Notes under the pieces: generated by a model
What the model was told of the DNA's origin: nothing
Database searches by the model: none
The model's input: only the letters and a program-made list of their open reading frames with translations
Translations under genes and position numbers: made by a program
Source of the DNA: Propionicimonas sp.
GTDB taxonomy: Bacteria > Actinomycetota > Actinomycetes > Propionibacteriales > Propionibacteriaceae
Assembly: GCA_013791955.1 (NCBI GenBank)
Contig: VMSW01000001.1
Span: forward strand, 97,661 to 161,660
Direction: 5' to 3'
DNA: 64,000 nucleotides
Shown: positions 31,482 through 39,860 of the stretch, one piece after another
Layout of the letters: the number at the start of each line of letters is the position of its first letter
How positions within the stretch are numbered: position 1 is the first letter of the stretch

Positions 31482-33473
31482 ATGACCGAGCAATCCGACC
31501 GAATTCGTCGGCTTCAAGCCGATCTGGTCGACCTCTCTGGACGCTTGAACACGCTTGCCAGTGACTTCCAACAGCTCGCCGCAGTGCTGCCAGCTGAGCT
31601 GAAGGCTGGCGCGGACGCGACCGCGGCTCGGCCAGTCGGTGCACCCATTCCGCAACGGTCGCAGGTGCCGGCCCCACCGGCGCCACCGGCCGCACCCCCG
31701 GTCTACGCCGCGCGCTCGTTTGCGCCGCCGCCGCCGCCGTATGTCGCCGCCCGGCCGCAGGCGCCAGCGCCGGTTCGTCCCGCTCCGGTACGGCCGCCCG
31801 CACCGCCGCGCAAGCCGCGCCGCGAGATCAACATCGCCGAGATCTTCTCCATCGTCGGTTCGGCAATCACCCTGCTCGGCGTGGCCTTCGTGCTGCTACT
31901 GCCCGCCGACGGCTTCCTCGGCCAGGACGCGCGGGCCGCGATCGGCCTAGGGCTGGCTGTGGCTGCAGTGCTGGTCGCGGTGGTTCAGCACCGCAAGGAG
32001 CCGGGCAATATCGGCTCCCAGGCGCTGATGGCTACCGGCGTCGCCTCGGCCTTCCTCACCGTCTTCGCGCTGTCGGCGCTGTTCCGCGGGGCGGACGGAC
32101 GTCCGCTGCTGCCGGAGTTGGCCGGAATCGGTGCGGCCGGGCTGATCAGTCTCGGTGGAGTCGCAGTGGCCCGCTGGTGGCGCAGTCAATGGCTGGCGGT
32201 GCTGGCGGTGCTCGGCAGCTTGGTGCTGGCGCCCTATTTGGGGGGCAACAGTGCGCTGTGGCCGATGGCCTTCATGTTGGTGATGACCCTGGCCACGGCC
32301 GCCTTCCAGCACAAACTCGATTGGGTCGGCCTGCTGCTCGCCCGGGTGGTGCCAACGGCGCTCTACTTCTCCTGGGTGCTACTGCCCTTCGAGCACGTGC
32401 CGATGGTCAACCCGCTGATCGGTCTCGGCCTGGCTTTCGTGCTGGCCGCTGGCGGCCTTGGCATTGCCGTCCTGCATCAACATGGCAGCGCCACGATGCG
32501 GGCAGTGGCGGTGGGCTCACTGGTGGCACTGGCTGCGCCGATGATGTTGGCGATCTGGCTACCCGACCGGTTGCTCTCAGTCGCGCTGATTGCGGTGCTT
32601 GGCCTGATGCTGGCCGCTGCCGGGCTGATCCCGGTGGTGTTCGCTGATCAGGTGCGGGCTGCGGCGGTGCCATTGGGCGCCAGCTTCATCGCGCTGGCGG
32701 TGGTGCGCTTCACCGATGGCGACTACCTGGGCTACCTCTTCTTCGCGATGGCTGCGGCCTACTTCGCCATCGCCGCCAGCACCCGTTTCCGGCCGGTGAT
32801 GGTGGTGGCCGCGGTGTTGGCCACGATCGGGGTCTGGGTGTGGCTGCCGGTCACGGTCGCCGCCTTCGCTCCGAGGACCGAGCTAGGCGTGGAGCAGACC
32901 GCTGAATCGGTGCTAGGGCTGATCGCGACCCTGTTGGCCGTCCGGGCGCTGCGGGCGTTCCGCAACGAGTGGGGCCCGGGGCTCACCTACCTCAGTTGGG
33001 CGGCCTCGGTGGGGTTCGGCTCACTGGCTGTGATTACCGGTGGTTCGGTGATCGGCACCCGCCTGGGCGATGTGTATTCGGGCTTCCAGACTGCGCACGC
33101 ACTGGTCACGGTGGCCTGGCTGCTGCTGAGCGTGCTGCTGCTGCGGCGTGGGCTGCGGCGTGACCCCGACTCGGTGGTGGCGGTACGGCTGGCTATCGCT
33201 TTGGCGGTGGCCGCGGTGGCCAAGCTGTTCTTTTTCGACCTGAGCACCCTGCCCGATCTGGTGCGGGCCCTGGCTTTCCTGGCAGTCGGCCTAGTAATGC
33301 TGTTCATCGGCACCTGGTACCACAAGCAGCTGGAAAAGGGACGCCGGACGCCCCCCGCTCCGGTCGCGCCGCCCGCGCCGGTCTCGCTGAGTCCGGCGCC
33401 GACCGTCACCGCGCCAATGCCAGCGGCAGCGCCATCCGCGCCGGCGGCGATGGAGGACCACGCGAGTACGTAA
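31482..33473 (+). CDS. DUF2339 polytopic membrane protein
   Basis: Large membrane protein of 663 residues. The N-terminal ~40 residues form a coiled-coil-like segment and are followed by a Pro/Ala-rich linker. Then comes REINIAEIFSIVGSAITLLGVAF and some 18-20 closely spaced helices, the DUF2339 pattern. The C-terminal tail is Pro/Ala-rich and cytoplasmic. Function is not established for the family. GGGAG precedes the ATG. Confidence 0.85.
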   Translation: MTEQSDRIRRLQADLVDLSGRLNTLASDFQQLAAVLPAELKAGADATAARPVGAPIPQRSQVPAPPAPPAAPPVYAARSFAPPPPPYVAARPQAPAPVRPAPVRPPAPPRKPRREINIAEIFSIVGSAITLLGVAFVLLLPADGFLGQDARAAIGLGLAVAAVLVAVVQHRKEPGNIGSQALMATGVASAFLTVFALSALFRGADGRPLLPELAGIGAAGLISLGGVAVARWWRSQWLAVLAVLGSLVLAPYLGGNSALWPMAFMLVMTLATAAFQHKLDWVGLLLARVVPTALYFSWVLLPFEHVPMVNPLIGLGLAFVLAAGGLGIAVLHQHGSATMRAVAVGSLVALAAPMMLAIWLPDRLLSVALIAVLGLMLAAAGLIPVVFADQVRAAAVPLGASFIALAVVRFTDGDYLGYLFFAMAAAYFAIAASTRFRPVMVVAAVLATIGVWVWLPVTVAAFAPRTELGVEQTAESVLGLIATLLAVRALRAFRNEWGPGLTYLSWAASVGFGSLAVITGGSVIGTRLGDVYSGFQTAHALVTVAWLLLSVLLLRRGLRRDPDSVVAVRLAIALAVAAVAKLFFFDLSTLPDLVRALAFLAVGLVMLFIGTWYHKQLEKGRRTPPAPVAPPAPVSLSPAPTVTAPMPAAAPSAPAAMEDHAST

Positions 33474-33499
33474 GCTGCGATTGTTGGATCTATTTGTAA

Positions 33500-33509
33500 T
33501 GACCGGTCA
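33500..33509. promoter_or_regulatory. TGACCGGTCA operator upstream of the YhgE module
   Basis: A perfect 10-bp palindrome of the ACCGGT type often bound by TetR-family proteins. It is followed by TAACTAT, a possible -10, and the GTG at 33530. The module's own TetR gene is third in line at 36889, so this is probably its autoregulatory operator. Confidence 0.55.
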
Positions 33510-33529
33510 GTCTAACTATCCTGGTCAAT

Positions 33530-34261
33530 GTGAGCATCCTGACTTCCGCCCAGCCCGTCGTTGAAGAGGCCAACCCGTCGTCCCCGCCCGTCATCCGCGC
33601 CAGCGGGCTTCAGCTGGACGGCAAGCGTGGCCGCATCTACGGCCCCATCGATTTGAACATCGAAGCGGGCAGCCTGAACCTGATTACCGGCCGAGCCGGT
33701 AGCGGGCGGACCTCGTTGCTCCTCACGCTGGTCGCTCGGCTCAAACCAAACCGGGGCAGCGATCTGATGGTGCTCGGCCGCAGCCTCCCCGCCCGCGCGC
33801 TCGGCGTGCAGCGGCGCACCGCCGCGGTCGGCGTCCATGGGCTGGATGATTTGGACGAAGAAGTGACTGTGGCGGCCACCATCCGCGAACGCGAAGCGTG
33901 GCTCGCGCCCTGGTACTGGATCGTCCGCACCCCCGACGATGCGCACGTCACCGAGGTCTGTGCGCCGGTATTCGGCGCCTTCCCGGCCCCCCGGGCCCAC
34001 GAACTCGTCCACGAGCTGGACGAGGCCGACAACCTGCTGCTGCGGATCGCGCTGGCCATGCTCAGCGCGCCGGAGGTGATCGTCGTCGATGACATCGACT
34101 CGCTGCATGACACCGACGGTCGCCGCCGAGTGTGGGAATGCCTGCATGGCATCGCGGCCACCGGAGTGACCGTGATCGTGGCTGCCGCTACCGCCGGTGA
34201 ACTGACCCGGCTGGGTTGGGCCACTTTGCCCAACCACATCGCGCTACCCAGCCCGCACTGA
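33530..34261 (+). CDS. Degenerate ABC-type ATP-binding protein
   Basis: Protein of 243 residues with an ABC ATPase-like fold but substituted motifs. The Walker A region is GRAGSGRTS (54-62) with Arg60 in place of the usual Lys. No LSGGQ signature is visible; the equivalent region reads LDEADNLLLRIALAML. Walker B is VIVVDDID with Asp in place of the catalytic Glu. It precedes a YhgE/Pip protein, a pairing common in actinobacteria. It may bind rather than hydrolyse nucleotide, or act as a partner or regulator of the membrane protein. Confidence 0.75.
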   Translation: MSILTSAQPVVEEANPSSPPVIRASGLQLDGKRGRIYGPIDLNIEAGSLNLITGRAGSGRTSLLLTLVARLKPNRGSDLMVLGRSLPARALGVQRRTAAVGVHGLDDLDEEVTVAATIREREAWLAPWYWIVRTPDDAHVTEVCAPVFGAFPAPRAHELVHELDEADNLLLRIALAMLSAPEVIVVDDIDSLHDTDGRRRVWECLHGIAATGVTVIVAAATAGELTRLGWATLPNHIALPSPH

Positions 34262-34317
34262 CCCAGCGCGTCCCTGGCCTCAGACCCACCCGACCTGAAC
34301 GAAGAAAGACCTCAAAG

Positions 34318-36879
34318 ATGTTTGCCTGGACCTCCCACGGAACCGAACTCAAGCGCTTCACCCGGCAGCCAATCACCAGGGCCGCAATCGCGGTGATGCT
34401 GCTGATCCCGCTGCTCTACGGGGCCATGTATGTGTGGGCGTTTTGGGATCCGACCACCCACCTCAACGACTTGCCGGTGGCGCTGGTGAACGCCGATGTG
34501 GCCAGTACCGACGACGACGGGAAACCCCAGCACTACGGCCAGGACGTGGTCGAGGAATTGGTGGACCACAAGGACATCGGTTGGGTACTGACCGACGCAG
34601 CCAGCGCTGAAGCTGGGGTGAATGCTGGCAGGTACTACTTCACGGTGACCGTCCCAGCCGACTTCAGTGCCCGGATCAACTCGCTGGGACGCGACGACCC
34701 CAAAGCCGCCCAGATTGAGGTGAGCTACGACGATTCCAACTCCTTCCTGGCCTCGACGTTGGGCAAGTCGGCCATGTCGGAGGTGCAGAAGGCGGTGCGG
34801 GAGAAGGTGAGCAAGGAAGCGGTCGACACCTTGCTGGTGGGGGTCGGCGATGCCCGTGATGGTTTCAACAAGGCCTCGGATGGGGCGTTCACGTTGTCCG
34901 ACGGGCTCACCGAGGCCGCCGATGGCTCGGACAAGCTCAACGTTGGTGCCACCCAGTTGGCCGCCGGTGCGGCCCAGCTTGCTGCTGGCAGCACTGATCT
35001 CGACCTCGGCGCCAACCAACTGACCGACAAGCTCGGCGATTACGTCACCGGAGTGAGCACGGCCGCAACCGGGGCCCAGCAAGTCAGCGACGGCGCCGCC
35101 AATCTGACCGCGCTGACCGACGGCCTGGCTCAGGCCTCCGACACGACCACGGGCGCGCCGGCTCTGGCTGCGGGGGTCGCCGAACTGAGCACCAGCCTGA
35201 ACTCCCTGAGCTCAGGTGTCGCCAATTTCGCCACCGGGGCCAGCGGCTTCGCCACCGGTTCGGGCAGCTGGGTCGCCGGTGCGCAGTCGTGGCGCACCGG
35301 GGCTTATGCCGCCACCGGCGGGTCGCTCAGTGCCGCGACCAGTGAGCTGGCTGACGGCGCCTCCTCGCTGGCTGCAGCCACCTCGCCAGGCTCGGCGGTT
35401 GCGCAGAGCAATGCGGCCGTACGGGCCGGGGACGCCGCACTGGCTGGCGATCTTGGCGATATCGACGATCAGATCACCGCCGCCACCAAGCTCATCGACT
35501 CTGATCCGGAGGCGGCCAAGGCGCTCCTCGCCAAGGCCCATGCCGAGCTGGCGGGGGCCAAGACCAGCGCAACCAGCCTGGCCAGTGCCGCCGACCACGT
35601 AGGCGATGGCATCTCAGCCGCCCATTCGGGCGCGGTCGACTTGGCTGCTGGGGCCACCGCGCTGGACTCTGGTTGGGCCAGGATCCATTCAGCCCTGGCC
35701 CCCGAGGCTGACCTAGGCAAGGGGCTGGACGGACTGGCCGCCGGGCAACAGAAACTCGCGGTCGCCGCGCCTCAGCTCGCCTCCGGTGCCGCCCAACTGG
35801 CCGACCCGGCAACTACCGCCAAGGTCACCGCCCTCAACCAGGGTGCGGCCAAGCTATCGGCCGCCCTGACCACTATGAGCACCGCGGCCGCCGACCCCAC
35901 CGCTGGGGTGCCAGCGCTCCAGGCTGGGGCCAGGGCATTAGCCGCCGGTTTCACCGCCGCTGACCCGGAAAAGGGCCTAGTCAGCGGGGCGAAAGCGTTG
36001 CGGGCCGGTGCAGCCACCTTGGCCGAGGGTCTGGACCAAGCCAACACCGGCGCGGCCAAGCTGAGCTCTGGTTCGGCCACCCTCGCCGCGTCCACCCCCG
36101 AGTTGGCCGCCGGCCTCAGCGATGCTCAGGCCGGTGCCGACAAGCTGGGCACCAGGCTGGCCGATGGGGCCGCCGAGATTCCCGCCGATTCGGCGACCCT
36201 ACGCACCCAGCGGGCCGAGGCAGTCGCCACGCCGGTCTCGGTAGCGGCCAGCCACGTCTGGCAGGCCGATTCCTGGGGGGAGGGCTTCGCTCCCTTCTTC
36301 ATCCCACTGGCGCTTTGGGTCGGGGCGCTGATCACCTGGCTGCTGCTGCGTCCGCTGCAGACCCGAGCGCTGATGACTTCAGTCAACGGCTTCCGAATGG
36401 CTTGGGGATCGCTCAACTCCGCGTTGCTGCTCTCGGTCGGCCAGGTGGTGATCATGCTCTCGGTGATGCATTTCGCCATCGGACTGAACCCGAAGAATGT
36501 GGTGGCCACCATCGCCTTCACCCTGCTCACTGCGGCTGCCTTCTTCGCCCTGCAGCAGTTCTTCCAAGTCACCCTCGGTTCGGCGGTGGGCAAGGTGGTG
36601 ATCATTGTGCTGCTGATGGTCCAGTTGGCCTCGGCCGGTGGCACCTACCCGATCCAGACCACGCCGTCCTTCCTGCAGGCGATCAGCCCCTACCTGCCGA
36701 TGACCTATGTGGTCAACGGGTTGCGCGAGTCGATCACCGGCGGAATCGAAACCAGGTTCTGGGTGTCGGTGGCGGTACTGCTTGCTATCTTCGTCGTGTC
36801 GCTGGCAGCCACCTCGATCGCGTCCGCTCGCAAACGGGTCTGGACCATGAGCAGGCTGCACCCGGCGCTGAGCATCTGA
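34318..36879 (+). CDS. YhgE/Pip-family membrane protein
   Basis: Protein of 853 residues with the YhgE/Pip plan: one N-terminal helix (~22-42), a long extracytoplasmic region (~45-670), and about five C-terminal helices related to ABC-2 permeases. The central region is built of repeated short units of the type GAxxLAxGAxxL and may form an elongated helical stalk. ATG 34318 is used, preceded by GAAGAAAGA. Family members act in phage infection, surface protein export or secretion. Linked to an ATPase-like protein and a TetR gene. Confidence 0.85.
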   Translation: MFAWTSHGTELKRFTRQPITRAAIAVMLLIPLLYGAMYVWAFWDPTTHLNDLPVALVNADVASTDDDGKPQHYGQDVVEELVDHKDIGWVLTDAASAEAGVNAGRYYFTVTVPADFSARINSLGRDDPKAAQIEVSYDDSNSFLASTLGKSAMSEVQKAVREKVSKEAVDTLLVGVGDARDGFNKASDGAFTLSDGLTEAADGSDKLNVGATQLAAGAAQLAAGSTDLDLGANQLTDKLGDYVTGVSTAATGAQQVSDGAANLTALTDGLAQASDTTTGAPALAAGVAELSTSLNSLSSGVANFATGASGFATGSGSWVAGAQSWRTGAYAATGGSLSAATSELADGASSLAAATSPGSAVAQSNAAVRAGDAALAGDLGDIDDQITAATKLIDSDPEAAKALLAKAHAELAGAKTSATSLASAADHVGDGISAAHSGAVDLAAGATALDSGWARIHSALAPEADLGKGLDGLAAGQQKLAVAAPQLASGAAQLADPATTAKVTALNQGAAKLSAALTTMSTAAADPTAGVPALQAGARALAAGFTAADPEKGLVSGAKALRAGAATLAEGLDQANTGAAKLSSGSATLAASTPELAAGLSDAQAGADKLGTRLADGAAEIPADSATLRTQRAEAVATPVSVAASHVWQADSWGEGFAPFFIPLALWVGALITWLLLRPLQTRALMTSVNGFRMAWGSLNSALLLSVGQVVIMLSVMHFAIGLNPKNVVATIAFTLLTAAAFFALQQFFQVTLGSAVGKVVIIVLLMVQLASAGGTYPIQTTPSFLQAISPYLPMTYVVNGLRESITGGIETRFWVSVAVLLAIFVVSLAATSIASARKRVWTMSRLHPALSI

Positions 36880-36888
36880 GGAGTCACC

Positions 36889-37476
36889 ATGGTCACGGCA
36901 CCGGTGAAGGCGGACGGGCGGGTGGCGCGCCGCCAAGGCACGCGCGAGCTGATTATGGCTGCGGCCACGGAGTTGTTCGCTGCTCGGGGAGTGACGTCCA
37001 CCTCCATCGATGACATCGCCGAGGCAGCTGGCATTGCCAAAGGCTCGATCTACTACAACTTCGAATCCAAGGCCGGTCTGGTTGAAGCGATCATGGCCCG
37101 CAGCAGCGAGTTGCTGGGGGCCCGCTTGGAACGGGCAAGCGCGGGCCGAAAGGGCGCCGATCTTCAGGCAGCCGTGGTCCGGGAGCTGTTGGAGTTGTTG
37201 GGGGAGCATCCGGCTACTGCTCAAGTAATGGCGGCCGAGCTGTTCCGCACTGAGCGCAGCTGGCGGGAGTCGATCCAGACCTGGCGGGCGCTCGCCCTGG
37301 CTACCTTGATCAGTGACCTGGAGGCCGATGGGGTGGAATCCGGACGGGCCCGGCTGCGCGCTGCGGCAATCGTCGGCGCCGCCTTGACCGCTGGCTTGGA
37401 GTGGCTGGTATTCCACCCGGATTTGCCAGCCGAACAGGTCAGCGCGGCCGTCCTGGAGAGCCTCGGACTGGGCTGA
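36889..37476 (+). CDS. TetR-family regulator of the YhgE module
   Basis: Repressor-type protein of 195 residues. The HTH runs ELFAARGVTSTSIDDIAEAA then GIAKGSIYYNFESKAGLVEA. The C-terminal domain matches TetR_C proteins often found beside YhgE and ABC exporters. It starts 9 nt after the membrane-protein gene with GAGGAG upstream, so it is third in the operon. The TGACCGGTCA palindrome at 33500 is the probable binding site, giving feedback control. Confidence 0.9.
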   Translation: MVTAPVKADGRVARRQGTRELIMAAATELFAARGVTSTSIDDIAEAAGIAKGSIYYNFESKAGLVEAIMARSSELLGARLERASAGRKGADLQAAVVRELLELLGEHPATAQVMAAELFRTERSWRESIQTWRALALATLISDLEADGVESGRARLRAAAIVGAALTAGLEWLVFHPDLPAEQVSAAVLESLGLG

Positions 37477-37611
37477 GAAACCCGACCACGAGCCCCGCCC
37501 ACCCCTGTTTGAAATACGCCGCGCGGTGGGGTTGGTTAGCATGTGGGTGCCCCAACCGGGTCGGCCTGGCTGACTAACGGGTGGCAATTGGGGACAAATA
37601 GGAGCGTGGCT

Positions 37612-38403
37612 GTGATTGGGGTCTCGGTCGGTGCCTGCACCGATGTTGGTGCCGTTCGGTCGCTCAACGAGGATCGCTATTACGTGGGCACCTACATTTG
37701 GGTGGTCGCCGACGGAATGGGCGGTCACGCGGCCGGTGAAGTTGCCAGCGAGATCGTTGTTGGCCAATTGCGCGAACTCGATTACGACCATCTGGAACGC
37801 CAAGCCGTCCTCGATTCGCTGCTGGCGGCTAACACCGCCGTGCTTGATTACGGATACCAGCATCCCGAAGCCCGCGGGCTGGGCTCCACGGTCACCGGGC
37901 TGGCCCGGATCGACATCGGTGGGGCTGAGCATTGGGCGGTGTTCAATGTCGGCGACTCGCGGGTCTATCGCTCCTACCAGGGCGTGCTTTCGCGGGCCAC
38001 CTTGGACCACTCCGAGGTTGAGGAGCTGATTTTGCAGGGGGTGATCACCCCCGAACAGGCTCGCCTGCACAGCTCCCGCAGCGTCGTCACCCGCTCGATC
38101 GGCACCGATCCGGCACCCCAGGTAGACCTGTGGGTGCTGCCGCAAACCCCAGGGGAGCGCTTCGTGATCTGCTCTGACGGGCTGACCGCCGAGCTTTCCG
38201 ATGACGCGATCGCGACGATTCTTGACCACTGTCACGACAGCGAAGTGGCCGCCCGTAGCCTGGTGGACGCAGCCTGGGAGGCTGGCGGTAGTGACAACAT
38301 CTCGGTGCTGATCGTGGACGTGGCCGCCGACCTAACCGATTCCGACGTCGAGGAGATCACCAATCCGCGGTCGAGCCTGCGAGCGGAAGCGAGGCCGCAA
38401 TGA
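37612..38403 (+). CDS. PP2C-type Ser/Thr protein phosphatase
   Basis: Cytoplasmic metal-dependent phosphatase of 263 residues that should counteract the Ser/Thr kinase two genes downstream. PPM motifs are intact: RSLNED, VADGMGGHAAGEVAS, FNVGDSRVYR, CSDGLTAELSDD and GGSDNISVLIVD, covering all metal-binding Asp. GTG 37612 is preferred because AGGAG at 37600-37604 is 7 nt upstream; the GTG at 37606 is too close. It overlaps the FHA gene by 4 nt. First gene of the kinase/giant-surface-protein locus. Confidence 0.92.
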   Translation: MIGVSVGACTDVGAVRSLNEDRYYVGTYIWVVADGMGGHAAGEVASEIVVGQLRELDYDHLERQAVLDSLLAANTAVLDYGYQHPEARGLGSTVTGLARIDIGGAEHWAVFNVGDSRVYRSYQGVLSRATLDHSEVEELILQGVITPEQARLHSSRSVVTRSIGTDPAPQVDLWVLPQTPGERFVICSDGLTAELSDDAIATILDHCHDSEVAARSLVDAAWEAGGSDNISVLIVDVAADLTDSDVEEITNPRSSLRAEARPQ

Positions 38404-39860
38404 CCGGCATCCTTCGCTACGTACCCGGCGCTGCCGTCGCGGTGGTGCACGGACGAACCGCAGTGCTGCTAGACCTCGAGCCGGGCGATCCGCTGGTGGC
38501 TCGGGTTTCCGCTCTGGTCGAGGCTGGCGCTGGGGTGGACGACGTGCTCGACGCGCTGGTGACCAGTGGGCTGAAGGCACTGGCCGATTTCGGCGCTTTC
38601 GAGGTCACCGACGAAGGCGTCCGGTTGGTCGTCCGCGGCGCAGTGATGGGGAGCGTTGGTGAGCTGACTGGTCTGGCCGCCGAACGCACCATGTGGCACG
38701 ACACCTGGCAGCCAGCTGCCAGCCAAGCAATGCTCGGCCTGAGTCAGACGCCCAGCGCCGCCTGGTTGCCTATCGGGTCTGGGGTGGTGCTGGCGGCCGC
38801 AGTGAGCTTCGGCCTCGCCGAGGACGCCGAGGCGACACCGGTTGAGCCTGCCGCGGTCGAGTCTCGGCCGCCTACCCCGGCGCCCGCGCCCGAGGTGGCC
38901 AGCCAACCGGCAACCGAACCGGCAACCGAACCGGCCACCGACGAACTGGCGCAGCTGTTCCTGACCAGTCAGCGGCCGGTGCCGACCCCCGAACCCGAGC
39001 CTGGGCCTGAGCCGACCGAGCCCGAAGAAGCGGCGGCACCGGTCAGCGACCCGAGCGCCACCATGGTGGCACCACTGACAATTCCCACCGCAGACCTGCC
39101 CGTCGACGTGCCACCGGCGACCCCGCCTGGCCCGACGGCGCTGATCACCGGCATGCCCTGGCTGAGCGGCGAGGCGACTGGGCCGTCGGTCGAGCCGGTG
39201 GCTCCAACCACCCCAGCGCCAGACTTCGCGCCGCCGCCACCGCGGCAACCGCCAGCCCAACAACCGCCAGCCCAACAACCGCCAGCCCAACAACCGCCAG
39301 CCCCGCCAATCGCGCCGATCAGTGAACCGCCAGCAGCACCGTCCGTCCTGGTCGCAGATCGGACGGTCAACCGCTCGGCACTGGTCGGGTTGCCGCCGGT
39401 GGTGATGGTGGTGGCCGCGCGCTGCGCGGATGGCCACCTCAGCCCGGCCTATGCCGGCAGCTGCCGGGTCTGCGGGGCGCCGATCCCGCAACAGCAGCCA
39501 ACCGAGATCCCGCGTCCGGTGCTGGGCCAACTCCGGCTTTCCACCGGTGGAGTGGTGGCGCTGGACCGTCCGGTGATCTTGGGGCGCAACCCGCACATCC
39601 CGTCCGGCTATGCCGCCGAGCAGCCCAACCTGGTGCGCCTGCCTGACCCGGAGAAGGACGTTTCGGGTCAGCATCTCGAAGTGAGCCTCGACTACTGGAA
39701 CGTGGTGGTTCGTGACCTCGGCTCGACCAATGGCACCGAAGTGATCCTGCCCGGTGAAATGCCAGTGGCCCTGCGGACCAACGACCCGGTGATCATCGAG
39801 CCCGGCACGCGAGTGGTGTTGGCCGGAACCATCAGCTTCACCTTCGAGGTGCTGCCTTGA
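38400..39860 (+). CDS. FHA-domain protein with Pro-rich linker
   Basis: Protein of 486 residues. The N-terminal ~100 residues form a small alpha/beta domain of unknown type. A long Pro/Ala/Thr/Glu linker (~130-335) contains ATEP repeats from a 12-bp DNA repeat and QQPPA repeats from a 15-bp DNA repeat. A short zinc-finger-like segment, CADGHLSPAYAGSCRVCG, precedes a C-terminal FHA domain (~390-480) with ILGRNP, SGQHLEV and LGSTNGTEV. FHA domains bind phosphothreonine, so it probably reads the neighbouring kinase's output. It overlaps both neighbours. Confidence 0.88.
   Translation: MTGILRYVPGAAVAVVHGRTAVLLDLEPGDPLVARVSALVEAGAGVDDVLDALVTSGLKALADFGAFEVTDEGVRLVVRGAVMGSVGELTGLAAERTMWHDTWQPAASQAMLGLSQTPSAAWLPIGSGVVLAAAVSFGLAEDAEATPVEPAAVESRPPTPAPAPEVASQPATEPATEPATDELAQLFLTSQRPVPTPEPEPGPEPTEPEEAAAPVSDPSATMVAPLTIPTADLPVDVPPATPPGPTALITGMPWLSGEATGPSVEPVAPTTPAPDFAPPPPRQPPAQQPPAQQPPAQQPPAPPIAPISEPPAAPSVLVADRTVNRSALVGLPPVVMVVAARCADGHLSPAYAGSCRVCGAPIPQQQPTEIPRPVLGQLRLSTGGVVALDRPVILGRNPHIPSGYAAEQPNLVRLPDPEKDVSGQHLEVSLDYWNVVVRDLGSTNGTEVILPGEMPVALRTNDPVIIEPGTRVVLAGTISFTFEVLP
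39246..39302 (+). repeat. 15-bp coding tandem repeat in the FHA gene
   Basis: Three perfect CAACCGCCAGCCCAA units begin at 39246, 39261 and 39276, with a partial fourth at 39291. They encode repeated QPPAQ in the linker. Slippage here would change linker length in steps of five residues. Confidence 0.88.

Noticed and set aside
36379..38235. Open frame of ~620 codons on the minus strand across yhgE, tetR and the PP2C gene
   Set aside because: All three plus-strand genes have recognisable domains and good starts. The antisense product has no recognisable motif.
39246..39302. CRISPR-like repeat
   Set aside because: Units are contiguous without spacers and encode an in-frame QPPAQ linker, so this is a coding minisatellite.
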